Origin: Chryseobacterium sp. | Lineage (GTDB): Bacteria; Bacteroidota; Bacteroidia; Flavobacteriales; Weeksellaceae | Assembly (NCBI GenBank): GCA_031286615.1 | Contig: JAITUA010000020.1 | Location: 186,001 to 250,000 of the forward strand | Direction of reading: 5' to 3' | Length of the DNA stretch: 64,000 nt | Part shown: piece by piece, positions 1 through 9,129 of the stretch | Layout of the letters: each line of letters begins with the position of its first letter | How positions within the stretch are numbered: position 1 is the first letter of the stretch | The notes under the pieces: model-generated | Seen by the model: the letters and a program-made list of their open reading frames with translations, nothing else | The model's database searches: none | Told to the model about the DNA's origin: nothing | Translations under genes and position numbers: made by a program

Positions 1-682
1 TATCTTCCATTTCCCAGATAATGTCACAAACACTGTCAAGGAAATATCGGTCGTGGGTTACAAGTAACAATGTGATTTTTGCTTTATTCAGATAATTTTC
101 AAGCCATTCTACCATATCCACATCCAAGTGGTTGGTAGGTTCATCCATGATAAGAAGCGTGTGTCTGTGTTCGGCTCTTGTTTCCGTCAAAAGTTTAGCC
201 AGCGCTACACGTTTGATCTGACCTCCGGAAAGCGTTCCCATCTTGGCATCAAGATCAGTAATTTTAAGCTGGGAAAGAATCTGCTTCATTTCATTTTCAA
301 GATCCCAAGCTTTATGAGCTTCCATATCGGCCAATGCTTTCTCAATAAAATCATTGTCAGTAGAATGAAGTGAAAGATGATAATTTTTAAGAGCAAGAAT
401 AGGTTCCGAATCAAGAGCCATCATAAATTCCTCAATGCTGAGTTTAGGATCATAATCAATTTCCTGGTCAAATAATACCACCTGGATATCTTTGTTGATG
501 ATCGCAGTTCCACTGTCTGCAATTTCTTTACCCATTAATATTTTCAGAAGGGTAGATTTTCCACTTCCGTTTTTGGCAACAATAGCAATTTTATCCCCTT
601 CATTAATATGAAAAGTAATGTTTTCAAATAAAACTTTGATGCCGTAAGATTTGGTAAGATTTTCTGCAGAAACGTAATTCAT
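1..682 (-). CDS. ABC-F family ATP-binding protein, C-terminal part outside window
   Basis: The N-terminal 227 codons of a cytosolic ABC-F ATPase are visible; the gene runs off the left edge. The first nucleotide-binding domain is complete: Walker A reads AKNGSGKST at about residues 36-44, the signature is LSGGQIKR, and Walker B is LLIMDEPTNHLD. The NHLD ending and the absence of any membrane segment are typical of ABC-F proteins, which act on ribosomes (translation factors or antibiotic resistance) and are not transporters. The first Walker A residue is Ala in place of the usual Gly. The start is the ATG at 682. The exact subfamily (Uup-like or other) cannot be decided without the C-terminal half. 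Confidence 0.9.
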   Translation of the reverse strand, partial: MNYVSAENLTKSYGIKVLFENITFHINEGDKIAIVAKNGSGKSTLLKILMGKEIADSGTAIINKDIQVVLFDQEIDYDPKLSIEEFMMALDSEPILALKNYHLSLHSTDNDFIEKALADMEAHKAWDLENEMKQILSQLKITDLDAKMGTLSGGQIKRVALAKLLTETRAEHRHTLLIMDEPTNHLDVDMVEWLENYLNKAKITLLLVTHDRYFLDSVCDIIWEMED

Positions 683-806
683 TGGAAATTAATGATTTGA
701 TTTTAATTTTGAATAGAACCGCAAAAATACGAAAATGTAATCTAAAATTTTCCGGAACCGCTTTTATGAAGATGAATATTTATAATTTTTTAATAGACTG
801 TGTCCA

Positions 807-835
807 TTGCCTGCAGAAACTAATGAGTAAATTTG
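807..835 (+). promoter_or_regulatory. Bacteroidetes-type promoter for the deoxyribonucleotidase gene
   Basis: A -33 element TTG (807-809) is followed after 18 bases by TAAATTTG (828-835), a perfect match to the Bacteroidetes -7 consensus TAnnTTTG. It lies about 53 bases upstream of the ATG at 889. Confidence 0.5.
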
Positions 836-888
836 AAATGCTAAAATTTACATAGTATAAATATTAATACAAAAATCTGATTGAAGTA

Positions 889-1401
889 ATGAAAAAAGTA
901 ATTGTCGACATGGATGGGGTAATGGCGGATGTATATCATCAGCTGGTACAATTTGAAAAAAGAGATACGGGGAGAGAAATTGAAATCAGTGATTTAGCAG
1001 GTAAACCTGAAATAGAATCATTTCCGAACGGAAAAAAGCATGTTAATGAAGTAGGATTTTTCAGAACGCTGCCTGTAATGAAGGGAAGCCGTGAAGCAAT
1101 GGAATATCTGAATAATAAATATGATCTGTATATTGTATCTGCAGGGATGGAATTTCCTAACAGTTTAAGAGAAAAATATGATTGGCTGGCAGAGCATTTC
1201 CCATTCATTACCTGGGAGCAGATTGTTCTTTGCGGAAGCAAAAAAGTAGTTTCGGGAGATGTAATGATTGATGATTATCCAAAAAATCTAGACCATTTTT
1301 CAGGACAAAGATTGATCTTTACCCAGCCTCATAATGAACTGATAGAAAACGAGACTTACGAAAGAGTTCATTCCTGGGAAGAAGTTATGAATATCCTTTA
1401 A
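889..1401 (+). CDS. 5'(3')-deoxyribonucleotidase (HAD family)
   Basis: A 170-residue cytosolic protein of the 5'-nucleotidase C (NT5C) type in the HAD superfamily, which dephosphorylates deoxyribonucleoside monophosphates. Motif I, VDMDGVMAD, is at residues 6-14 with Asp7 as expected nucleophile and Asp9 as acid/base. The downstream Mg-binding motif appears as MIDDYPKN near residue 126, and the serine of motif II lies in IVSAG. Length fits the family. It stands alone, with a recognisable promoter upstream. The substrate is inferred from family similarity only. Confidence 0.85.
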   Translation: MKKVIVDMDGVMADVYHQLVQFEKRDTGREIEISDLAGKPEIESFPNGKKHVNEVGFFRTLPVMKGSREAMEYLNNKYDLYIVSAGMEFPNSLREKYDWLAEHFPFITWEQIVLCGSKKVVSGDVMIDDYPKNLDHFSGQRLIFTQPHNELIENETYERVHSWEEVMNIL

Positions 1402-1546
1402 ATAACAAGGAATGTAAATATTTTTTAGAGTTCTTTTAAATATAATGGGGTTTTTAAAAGAACTTTAACTATATGGAGAATAAATTTAATAAAGAATTGT
1501 GACAACTGATGATTTAAAATAAATAAGTTTGCGGCAAACTTTTAAC

Positions 1547-2404
1547 ATGAAAATATCTCATACTTTATTCTTCCTTTTGGCTGCTTCAGCCTTCCATGCA
1601 CAGGTTATTTCCGGAACTATTATTTCTAAAAACGAAAATCAGCCTATTCCTTATGTGAAAATCGGGATTGAGAAAAAATCAACCGGAGCAATTTCTGATG
1701 AAAAAGGACAATTTTCAATTGATCTTTCCAATGCTGAGCCGCAGCAGAAAATAAAAATAGAAGTCCCGGGATACGATCTTTATCAGGAAACAATAGAGAA
1801 TTTTAAAAAGCACGATCAGCTAAAAGTATTTTTAACAGAGAAAACTAAAAATATTAAAGAGATTGCAATTAAACCTAAAAAACTTGTTGATAAAAACTGG
1901 GGAGTAAATACAAAAACAAAAAGTGTTATTTATTCTGTTAACCCGGAATTTGACAAAAAAAGTTTTCTTGGCGAAACCGCTTTGGAATTCAATGCGAAGA
2001 AAAGATCTAAGCTTAAAAATATCAATCTGAATATAGCCAGTTATGTATCTACCCAGCCGGTTTTAATGAGATACAGCATTTACAGTGAAAAAAATGGTTT
2101 CCCCGATAAAAATATTCTTGAAGAAGAAATTACAGTGGAACTTACTGAAAATATGATCAAAGACGGAACCTATACGCTGGATGTCAATGATCGTAATATT
2201 TGGGTTCAGGGAAAGTTTTTTATCGGAATACAGTTTTTAAAAGATTTTGATGGCAGAATTAAAATAAGTGCCGCTTTATTCAGAACCGGATTTATAAGAG
2301 AATTTTATGGAGACTGGCAAAAAATGTCTATTGCAGCACCAGCGATTAATATCGATGTGAAAATGGATAAAAACGGGAGCGATAATCAAAGTGAAAATGA
2401 TTAA
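1547..2404 (+). CDS. secreted protein with N-terminal CarboxypepD_reg-like domain
   Basis: A 285-residue exported protein. The ATG at 1547 gives a clean signal peptide (MKIS then a hydrophobic run ending AFHAQ); an in-frame TTG at 1529 overlaps the promoter and is not used. Residues about 20-95 form a carboxypeptidase-regulatory-like beta-sandwich (SGTIISKNENQPIPYVKIGI and following), the module often found at the N-terminus of SusC/TonB-dependent receptors. No plug or barrel follows, so it is a stand-alone family member. The rest, about residues 110-275, is beta-rich and unrecognised. A -7 box TAAGTTTG lies at 1524-1531. Role unknown; probably periplasmic or outer-membrane associated. Confidence 0.75.
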   Translation: MKISHTLFFLLAASAFHAQVISGTIISKNENQPIPYVKIGIEKKSTGAISDEKGQFSIDLSNAEPQQKIKIEVPGYDLYQETIENFKKHDQLKVFLTEKTKNIKEIAIKPKKLVDKNWGVNTKTKSVIYSVNPEFDKKSFLGETALEFNAKKRSKLKNINLNIASYVSTQPVLMRYSIYSEKNGFPDKNILEEEITVELTENMIKDGTYTLDVNDRNIWVQGKFFIGIQFLKDFDGRIKISAALFRTGFIREFYGDWQKMSIAAPAINIDVKMDKNGSDNQSEND

Positions 2405-2463
2405 TATTGATGTCTCTGAGTAGCCGAAGAATCAATCAGCTAGTTCATATACTTCTATCATCA

Positions 2464-3327
2464 CTAATCCAGTGTCAGTCTTTTTAATGACCATGAATTA
2501 CCATTGTAAATATCAAGATCTACTTTGGCGTTAATGCCATGAACAATTCCATTTTCCGTAAACTGCCAGAAATTCCACTGGTCATCGGGAGATGGAGAAG
2601 GTACATCATTGTAATTGGCAAGCCATAACGGATAACCTTCAAATTCACCTTTCAGGAAATCTTTATAATAATGGTAATAGGTATAAATGATAGGTTTTTC
2701 ACCATAAGCATCCTCTACAATTTTGCACCAGACTTTAAGATCTTCAATCAGTTTTTTGTTCGTTTTACGCTTTGGAATTTTTTCAATATCAAGAATAGGA
2801 GGAAGATCCCCACTTTCAAGTTTTACATTTGCTAAAAAATTATTGGCCTGAATAACGGGATCTTCATCAGCTCTGTAAAAGTGGTAGGCACCACGGATAA
2901 GATCATGTTTTTTAGCCATTTCCCAGAACTCCTCAAAATGCTTGTCGGCACTTCGGTTTCCCATTGTAGCACGCATAACGACGAACTCCAGCGGAATCGT
3001 CTTATTTCCGATGCTGAGACTGTCCCATTTGATATCTTCTCTGTTCTGATAATGAGAAACATCAAAACCATACGTCTTATCAAGATTGTTCGCTAAAATT
3101 CTCTGAATTCTTGCGGCTTCCCTTTCGCTGTTGTGGAGCTTCTTGTGAGTGAATTTGTTAAAGTACAGTGCGTAATAATAGCTGACGGATTGCTTTAAAT
3201 AAAAGCCGGTTCCGATAAGAGCTACAATTAAAATAGCCAATATCATCCATCTTCGGAAAAAATACTTCTTCCGTCTTGTTTTATGGAGCTGTTTGGCAGT
3301 TTTTTTGGTGTACTTTTTCGGTGTCAT
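2464..3327 (-). CDS. membrane-anchored GH25 family lysozyme
   Basis: A 287-residue glycoside hydrolase family 25 muramidase that cleaves peptidoglycan. A Lys/Arg-rich cytoplasmic tail (about 1-25) is followed by one membrane helix (about 27-46), so the enzyme is anchored in the inner membrane and faces the periplasm. The catalytic domain starts at YGFDVSHYQ (first catalytic Asp), continues with FVVMRATMGN and GAYHFYRADEDP, and has the family acidic pair in ILDIEK. The start is the ATG at 3327; a TTG four codons upstream lies in the -7 box TAGTTTTG (minus strand, 3344-3337). Probably cell-wall remodelling rather than a phage lysin, because it sits among housekeeping genes far from the prophage. 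Confidence 0.88.
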   Translation of the reverse strand: MTPKKYTKKTAKQLHKTRRKKYFFRRWMILAILIVALIGTGFYLKQSVSYYYALYFNKFTHKKLHNSEREAARIQRILANNLDKTYGFDVSHYQNREDIKWDSLSIGNKTIPLEFVVMRATMGNRSADKHFEEFWEMAKKHDLIRGAYHFYRADEDPVIQANNFLANVKLESGDLPPILDIEKIPKRKTNKKLIEDLKVWCKIVEDAYGEKPIIYTYYHYYKDFLKGEFEGYPLWLANYNDVPSPSPDDQWNFWQFTENGIVHGINAKVDLDIYNGNSWSLKRLTLD

Positions 3328-3393
3328 AAAGTTTTGCAAAACTAACTTTTTTCACTGCTAAATGCTAAAATAAAATCAGTAAATTTGTGTATT

Positions 3394-4656
3394 ATGGAAA
3401 CACGCGAAAAAATCATCATTATAGGAGGAGGATTTGCGGGGCTGCAGCTTGCAAAAACATTGAATAACAAGAACAAAAAGGTCATTGTTCTGGATCGGAT
3501 GAATCACCATATGTTTCAGCCGCTTTTTTATCAGGTAGCCTCAGGAAGGATAGAACCTTCCAATATCTCTTTCCCTTTCAGAAAGATTTTTCAGCAGTCC
3601 AGAAACACACAGTTCCGTATGACAGAGGTGAAAGAAATAGACCCTGCCAGCAATAAAGTAATTACCGATGAAGCAGAATTTACTTATGATAAACTCATCA
3701 TCGCAACGGGCTGTAAAACTAATTTCTTCGGAAACAAAGATTTGGAGGGAAAAGCTTTCGGAATGAAAAATACTCAGGAAGCTATCAGCATCAGAAATCA
3801 TGTGTTGATGACCTTTGAAAAACTGATTATTGAAAAAAGCCGAAGCGATGACGGAAACTGGAATATCGTTATCGTAGGAAGCGGACCTACCGGAGTAGAA
3901 CTGGCAGGTGCTTTTGCCGAAATGAAAAAAGACATTCTTCCAAGAGATTATCCTTACATGAACTTTGACCACCTGAAGATTATTCTGGTAAGTTCCACGG
4001 AAAAGCCATTAGCTGTAATGAGTAGTGAAGCTCAGGAGAAGTCTGAAAAATATCTTAAAGACCTTGGGGTGACTTTTATGAGCGGAGAAGTGGTGACAGA
4101 TTATGATGGAGATAAAGTACATCTCAGAAGCGGGAAAGAAATACCTTCCAATAATGTAATCTGGGCAGCAGGAGTTACCGGAAATGTAGTAGGAGGCTTC
4201 CCTGAAGACAAATTAGTAAAAAACAGATATATTGTAGATCGATACAATAAAATAAAAGGATACGATAATATTTATGCCATCGGGGATATTGCCTATATGG
4301 AAACTCCCAAATACGCACAAGGGCACCCGCAGGTAGCAAACGTAGCTATTAATCAGGCAAAAAATTTAGGTAAAAATCTATTAAAGAAAAGTCAGAACGA
4401 GTGGGCAGAATATGAATATGATGATAAAGGTTCACTGGCGACCATAGGGAAGCACAGAGCTGTTGTTGATCTGCCATTTATAAAATTTCAGGGATTTTTG
4501 GCGTGGTATTTCTGGATGTTTCTCCATTTAATGCTAATTTTGAGCGTTCGAAATAAGCTGGCCATATTCTTCAACTGGATGTGGAGCTATATCAACAAAG
4601 ATTCTTCTTTAAGATTAATTATTATACCTACTAAGAAAAACGGAACATTACAATGA
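3394..4656 (+). CDS. ndh: type II NADH:quinone oxidoreductase
   Basis: A 420-residue FAD-dependent NADH dehydrogenase (NDH-2) that passes electrons from NADH to menaquinone without pumping protons. The FAD-binding loop [10 protein letters not shown] is at residues 7-16, the conserved [13 protein letters not shown] follows, the NADH-binding Rossmann loop [15 protein letters not shown] is near residue 160, and the second FAD motif is YAIGDIA near residue 300. A C-terminal hydrophobic/aromatic stretch ([16 protein letters not shown]) is the membrane anchor. I chose the ATG at 3394; the -7 box TAAATTTG (3380-3387) ends only six bases before it, so the mRNA may be nearly leaderless. Its stop overlaps the trmD start (ATGA), implying co-translation. 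Confidence 0.92.
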   Translation: METREKIIIIGGGFAGLQLAKTLNNKNKKVIVLDRMNHHMFQPLFYQVASGRIEPSNISFPFRKIFQQSRNTQFRMTEVKEIDPASNKVITDEAEFTYDKLIIATGCKTNFFGNKDLEGKAFGMKNTQEAISIRNHVLMTFEKLIIEKSRSDDGNWNIVIVGSGPTGVELAGAFAEMKKDILPRDYPYMNFDHLKIILVSSTEKPLAVMSSEAQEKSEKYLKDLGVTFMSGEVVTDYDGDKVHLRSGKEIPSNNVIWAAGVTGNVVGGFPEDKLVKNRYIVDRYNKIKGYDNIYAIGDIAYMETPKYAQGHPQVANVAINQAKNLGKNLLKKSQNEWAEYEYDDKGSLATIGKHRAVVDLPFIKFQGFLAWYFWMFLHLMLILSVRNKLAIFFNWMWSYINKDSSLRLIIIPTKKNGTLQ

Positions 4657-5324
4657 GAATTGACATAATAAGCGTACTTCCGGAATTGATGGAAAGTCCG
4701 TTCAAAACTTCTATTTTGAAACGAGCAATGGATAAAGGACTGGCAGAAGTACATTTTCATCAATTGAGAGACTGGGCTGTCAATAAGCACAGACAGATTG
4801 ATGATGAACCTTACGGAGGCGGAGCGGGAATGGTTATGATGATTGAGCCGCTGGATAAATGTATTTCAGAGCTTAAATCACAAAGAAACTATGATGAAGT
4901 AATCTACCTGACACCCGATGGAGTTACGTTAAATCAAAAAATTGCCAATTCACTTTCCATAAAAGAAAATCTGATCTTTCTTTGCGGCCACTATAAAGGA
5001 ATAGACCAAAGAGTAAGGGATCTTCATATCACAAAAGAAATTTCAATAGGAGATTATGTTCTTACCGGAGGAGAACTGGCAGCCTGTGTTCTTGCTGACT
5101 CTGTTATAAGACTGCTTCCGGGAGTTTTAAATGATGAACAGAGTGCCTTAACGGATAGTTTTCAGGATGATCTTCTTTCACCGCCAATTTATACCAGACC
5201 CGAAAGTTATAAAGGACTGGATGTGCCTAAAATTTTACTGAGTGGAAATTCCGGGAAAATTGAAGAATGGCGTCATGATGAAGCGGTGAGGATTACTAAG
5301 GAAAAACGCCCTGATTTATTGTAA
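4653..5324 (+). CDS. trmD: tRNA (guanine-N1-)-methyltransferase TrmD
   Basis: A 223-residue SPOUT-fold enzyme that methylates G37 N1 next to the anticodon, using S-adenosylmethionine. Diagnostic segments are [17 protein letters not shown] (about 50-66), [12 protein letters not shown] (about 109-120) and [17 protein letters not shown] (about 130-147), which forms the trefoil-knot AdoMet site. Length matches the family. It overlaps ndh by four bases. In many bacteria trmD sits with rpsP/rimM/rplS; here it does not, which is common in Bacteroidetes. Confidence 0.95.
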   Translation: MRIDIISVLPELMESPFKTSILKRAMDKGLAEVHFHQLRDWAVNKHRQIDDEPYGGGAGMVMMIEPLDKCISELKSQRNYDEVIYLTPDGVTLNQKIANSLSIKENLIFLCGHYKGIDQRVRDLHITKEISIGDYVLTGGELAACVLADSVIRLLPGVLNDEQSALTDSFQDDLLSPPIYTRPESYKGLDVPKILLSGNSGKIEEWRHDEAVRITKEKRPDLL

Positions 5325-5701
5325 TCAATTATTGTTGAAATATATTTAATTTTTAGTCACTTTGAATTCCATTTGTCATGAAGACAAATGGAATAATATT
5401 TGTTGTAAATTTAATAAGTGTGAAAAATATTAATATTTCTGATTTTAAATTAAAAATTTATTTCTATTATTTTAAATTTTGCATATTGTCTCAATTTTGA
5501 TTAATGTGTTAAAACTCTCTAATATTTAGAAAATTAATTTATTATAGCTGATTTCATTGATATTTTTTATTATATTTGAATCGTTTTTTATTGGAAATTG
5601 ATTTGATTTTCTTAAGTTGAATCAAAGGAATTTGAAAAAAAATAATAAATTTACATCTTAAGAAAAGAACATAATAAATTAAAGTATAGAAATTAGTGTA
5701 G
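5325..5701. other. AT-rich intergenic region with one strong hairpin
   Basis: No gene is seen. A perfect inverted repeat (5366-5377 with 5383-5394, five-base loop) follows trmD by about 40 bases; it lacks a following T-run, so it may be an mRNA 3'-end stabiliser or weak terminator. A -7-like box TATATTTG lies at 5571-5578, about 120 bases before the next gene, without a well-spaced TTG. The rest is low-complexity A/T. Confidence 0.5.
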
Positions 5702-6637
5702 ATGGAATTGTTCTCTTTTTATAATGTTGAAAATTTATTTTTGCCCGATCCGAGACCTGTCCACAAATTAGATCCTACCCGGTCAGGATTAAGGAATTGG
5801 GATGAAAAAAGATATAATAATAAGCTTTTCAAAATCTCCCATGTATTTCAGTTGATGAAGGAGGATAATGGTGTAATGCCATTTGTAATAGGGTTGTCTG
5901 AAGTTTCCGGAAGGAAAGTATTGGAAGATCTTGTGGAGATGGAACCTTTTCATTCGCAGTATGGAATTGTACATTACAATTCTATGGATGAAAGAAAAGT
6001 GGATGTAGCCATGTTGTATGATAAAAATAAAGTAGAGGTAATAGATTCTGAAACCATTACTTTCTTTTTTGAAATAGTAAATAAAAACACAGGAAATTAC
6101 GACACAACCAGAGACGTACTTTTTTCAAAAATTAAATATAAAGGGGAACTTATTAATGTCTTTATCGCCCATCTTCCCTCTAAGCGAGAAAAAGATATTA
6201 ATAAACCTAAAAGAGCCTTTATATTGAATGAAGTCCGGGAACGGATTATGAAAATCGTAGATGCTGATAAAGAGCATGTCATACTGTGTGGTGATTTTAA
6301 CGAAAACCCGGATGATGAAAATTTAGTACAGATTCTCTATAACAATGACCATGAGAAGGTTTTAATAAACCCTTTTCAGCAATTGTTTTCTACAAGAAAT
6401 TATTCTACTTTTCATTATAAATCTGGATTGCTGTATGATCAGATCATTATGTCAAGATCTTTGCTTGATAATAAGACGCTGGCTTTTCAGGATGCCCATA
6501 TATTCAATTCTGAAAAAATCCGCAGCAGAACCAGAAATTTTGAAGGACGGCCTTTCCGAACTTATGCTGGTACAAGGTATTTAGGAGGATATAGTGATCA
6601 CTTTCCGGTTTTTGTAAAATTTAAAAGTTTACAGTAA
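5702..6637 (+). CDS. endonuclease/exonuclease/phosphatase (EEP) family protein
   Basis: A 311-residue DNase I-fold metal-dependent phosphoesterase. Family landmarks in order: FYNVENLF (Asn, residues about 6-13), GLSEVSG (metal-ligand Glu), IAHLPSKRE (catalytic His region), LCGDFNENPDD (Asp/Asn pair near residue 200) and GGYSDHFPV (terminal Asp-His). No signal peptide is seen, so it is probably cytosolic. Such proteins in Bacteroidetes are of unassigned substrate (nucleic acid or small phosphoesters). It is followed by an AsnC-type regulator and deoC on the same strand, but the 27-base gap leaves co-transcription likely rather than proven. Confidence 0.8.
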   Translation: MELFSFYNVENLFLPDPRPVHKLDPTRSGLRNWDEKRYNNKLFKISHVFQLMKEDNGVMPFVIGLSEVSGRKVLEDLVEMEPFHSQYGIVHYNSMDERKVDVAMLYDKNKVEVIDSETITFFFEIVNKNTGNYDTTRDVLFSKIKYKGELINVFIAHLPSKREKDINKPKRAFILNEVRERIMKIVDADKEHVILCGDFNENPDDENLVQILYNNDHEKVLINPFQQLFSTRNYSTFHYKSGLLYDQIIMSRSLLDNKTLAFQDAHIFNSEKIRSRTRNFEGRPFRTYAGTRYLGGYSDHFPVFVKFKSLQ

Positions 6638-6664
6638 AAACATAAATAATAAAAAAAGTAGAAA

Positions 6665-7135
6665 ATGAAAAATTCGAGCAACACAAGCTATCATTTAGAT
6701 TCTATTGACAAGGAAATTATCTACATGCTGATGGATAATGCTAAAACTTCTTTAGCCCACATTTCAAAAAATGTTGGAATTTCCACAACTGCAGTGCATC
6801 AAAGAATCAAAAAACTCGAACATGCAGGAGTTATTGAAAATTCAATATCATTTCTTAATCCTAAAAAAATAGGTTATAAAGTGATTTCCTACATTGGTGT
6901 GTTTCTGGATCAGCCAAGCCATTATCCAGAAGTGGTAAAATCTTTGCATGATATTAACGAAGTAGTGGAAGCCCATTACACAACAGGAAATTATACCATA
7001 TTCCTGAAAGTTCTTTGTAAAGATAATGATCACTTAATGCAAATCCTTAACAAGCTTCAAAAGCTAAAAGGAGTAACAAGAACAGAAACTTTTATATCTT
7101 TGGAACAAGGTATTTACAGACAATTGAAAGTATAA
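6665..7135 (+). CDS. Lrp/AsnC family transcriptional regulator
   Basis: A 156-residue DNA-binding regulator. Residues about 11-60 are a winged helix-turn-helix (LDSIDKEIIYMLMDNAK start, ISTTAVHQRIKKLEHAGVI recognition helix). Residues about 68-150 are the RAM/Lrp ligand-binding domain (ISYIGVFLD; EAHYTTGNYTIFLKV). Proteins of this family are feast/famine regulators that bind amino acids or other small effectors. deoC begins five bases after its stop, so it is probably translated from the same mRNA and may control deoxyribose catabolism; that link is inference from position. Confidence 0.88.
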   Translation: MKNSSNTSYHLDSIDKEIIYMLMDNAKTSLAHISKNVGISTTAVHQRIKKLEHAGVIENSISFLNPKKIGYKVISYIGVFLDQPSHYPEVVKSLHDINEVVEAHYTTGNYTIFLKVLCKDNDHLMQILNKLQKLKGVTRTETFISLEQGIYRQLKV

Positions 7136-7139
7136 CGAT

Positions 7140-7883
7140 ATGAACATAGCCCAATATTTGGATTCAACCTACCTGAAAACACCGGAACAATCAGGTATTT
7201 CCCATGAAGAAACACTTCAAAAAGATAAAGAACTTGCTCAGGAAGCTATTGATAATGGTATTTTTGCAGTAATGATTCGGCCGGATTATGTAGCAGAGAT
7301 CAGGAAATATATTCAGGAAAGAAATTCAAATGTTGCAGTAGGTACTGTGATAGGCTTTCATGAAGGGACGTATTCTGTTGATGAGAAACTTGCAGAAGCC
7401 TCAAAAGCAATAGAAGACGGCGCTGATGAGTTGGATTTTGTTATTAATTATACAGCTTATCTGCAAGGAAATACAGATCAGGTAAAAGATGAATTTGTAA
7501 AATGTACAAGATTATCCCTTGAGCATCATAAAATAGCAAAATGGATTATTGAAATTGCCGCTTTGACTGATGAACAGATTGCAGATCTTACCAAAAATAT
7601 TTCTACCTGGGCAGAAGAGAACTTCTCTGAGAATGATTGGTCAAAAATTTTTGTTAAATCTTCAACAGGATTCTATAAAACTCCAGAAGGCAAACCTAAC
7701 GGAGCAACCTTTGAAGGAATAACAATTATGCTCAACAATGCAGGTAAACTTCCTGTAAAAGCAGCAGGTGGTGTAAGAACCCCTGAAGATGCTGAGAAAA
7801 TGATTAACATGGGTGTGAAAAGAATAGGTACCTCTTCAGCTTTAGCGTTGATTAAAAATGAATCCCCTTCAGAAGGATATTAA
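7140..7883 (+). CDS. deoC: deoxyribose-phosphate aldolase
   Basis: A 247-residue class I aldolase that cleaves 2-deoxyribose-5-phosphate to glyceraldehyde-3-phosphate and acetaldehyde in deoxynucleoside breakdown. The Schiff-base lysine is in IFVKSSTGF (about residue 170) and the second catalytic lysine in VKAAGGVRT (about 203); the proton-relay Asp is in ELDFVIN (about 100). The C-terminal phosphate-binding segment RIGTSSAL is present. It is the last gene before a bidirectional terminator. Confidence 0.93.
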   Translation: MNIAQYLDSTYLKTPEQSGISHEETLQKDKELAQEAIDNGIFAVMIRPDYVAEIRKYIQERNSNVAVGTVIGFHEGTYSVDEKLAEASKAIEDGADELDFVINYTAYLQGNTDQVKDEFVKCTRLSLEHHKIAKWIIEIAALTDEQIADLTKNISTWAEENFSENDWSKIFVKSSTGFYKTPEGKPNGATFEGITIMLNNAGKLPVKAAGGVRTPEDAEKMINMGVKRIGTSSALALIKNESPSEGY

Positions 7884-7902
7884 CCTAATGTTCAAAATAA
7901 TA

Positions 7903-7931
7903 AAAAACCATCAGTTTTGCTGATGGTTTTT
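7903..7931. terminator. bidirectional intrinsic terminator between deoC and dusB
   Basis: The inverted repeat AAAACCATCAG / CTGATGGTTTT has a four-base loop and is flanked by A-run and T-run, so it can terminate both convergent genes. Confidence 0.85.
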
Positions 7932-7935
7932 ATAT

Positions 7936-8931
7936 TTATATCTGTGTCTGATATTCTTCGTAGAATTGTTGGGTTTCTTTGATTAAGCTGTTCATTTCTT
8001 CCAATGTGAAAACTTCCAGGAATTTTCTTCTGAAGTCCTTGAAATGAGGAATTCCTCTGAAATAATTACTGTAGTGCTGTCTCATTTCCACCAAACCTAA
8101 CCTTTCTCCTTTCCATTCAACACTCCATTCCGCATGCTGGCGAACGGCCAATAAACGGTCTGATATTGTAGGAGCAGGTAAATGTTCTCCTGTTGTAAAG
8201 AAATGTTTGATTTCATTAAATATCCATGGATAGCCAATAGCAGCACGTCCGATCATAATACCGTCACATGCATACTTTTGTTTATATTCTAATGCTTTTT
8301 CAGCAGAATCAATATCCCCGTTTCCAAAGATTGGAATCTCAATATTAGGGTTTTGCTTGATTCTGGAAATATGTTCCCAGTCTGCTTCACCCTTGTACAT
8401 CTGAGCACGGGTTCTGGCATGTATAGTAAGAGCTTTAATTCCTGTTTCCTGCAGACGTTCTGCCACCTCATCAATATTAATGCAGGTACTGTCCCATCCT
8501 AAACGGGTTTTTACTGTTACAGGCAGATGAGTGGAGCTTACAACAGCCTTTGTAAGACGAACCATCAGGTCAATATCTTTCAAAACACCTGCTCCTGCTC
8601 CCTTGCAGACAACTTTTTTTACAGGACATCCAAAATTGATGTCTACCAGATCCGGATTTACTGTTTCAACAATTCTTGCGGACATGGCCATAGCTTCTTC
8701 GTCTCCACCAAAGATCTGTATACCGACTGGTCTTTCATAATCGAAGATATCAAGCTTTTTACGGCTTTTGATAGCGTCACGAATCAATCCTTCAGAAGAA
8801 ATGAATTCTGAATACATCAAGTCTGCACCATGCATTTTACACAAACGTCTGAACGGAGGATCACTTACGTCTTCCATCGGAGCCAGCAAAAGTGGAAATT
8901 CCGGCAGTTCTATGTTGCCTATTTTTATCAT
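7936..8931 (-). CDS. dusB: tRNA-dihydrouridine synthase B
   Basis: A 331-residue FMN-dependent enzyme that reduces specific uridines in the tRNA D-loop. The TIM-barrel start LLLAPMEDVSDPPFR (about 13-27) binds FMN. The catalytic Cys lies in NFGCPVKKVVCKGAGAG (about 100-115), followed by IPIFGNGDID and the phosphate-binding GRAAIGYPW. The DusB assignment follows from CKGAGAG and overall length. A minus-strand -7 box TAAATTTG (8943-8936) ends four bases before the ATG with a TTG 16 bases further up, suggesting a leaderless mRNA. Confidence 0.92.
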   Translation of the reverse strand: MIKIGNIELPEFPLLLAPMEDVSDPPFRRLCKMHGADLMYSEFISSEGLIRDAIKSRKKLDIFDYERPVGIQIFGGDEEAMAMSARIVETVNPDLVDINFGCPVKKVVCKGAGAGVLKDIDLMVRLTKAVVSSTHLPVTVKTRLGWDSTCINIDEVAERLQETGIKALTIHARTRAQMYKGEADWEHISRIKQNPNIEIPIFGNGDIDSAEKALEYKQKYACDGIMIGRAAIGYPWIFNEIKHFFTTGEHLPAPTISDRLLAVRQHAEWSVEWKGERLGLVEMRQHYSNYFRGIPHFKDFRRKFLEVFTLEEMNSLIKETQQFYEEYQTQI

Positions 8932-9129
8932 GGTGCAAATTTACAAAATTCTGAAAAAACAATATTTTGCTATTTATTATACATTGGGTGTTTCGCGTAT
9001 TTCTGTTTATTTAAGGGAATTTATGATATTCTGTTTAATTTTTATTGAATTTACATATTTGATTTTCAATGTTTTTGATATTATATTGAGAAATATTTTT
9101 TATATTTAATACTGATAAAAATTAATAAT

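Noticed and set aside
2464-3327. Phage endolysin (GH25)
   Set aside because: It is 26 kb from the prophage, among host genes, and has a membrane anchor.
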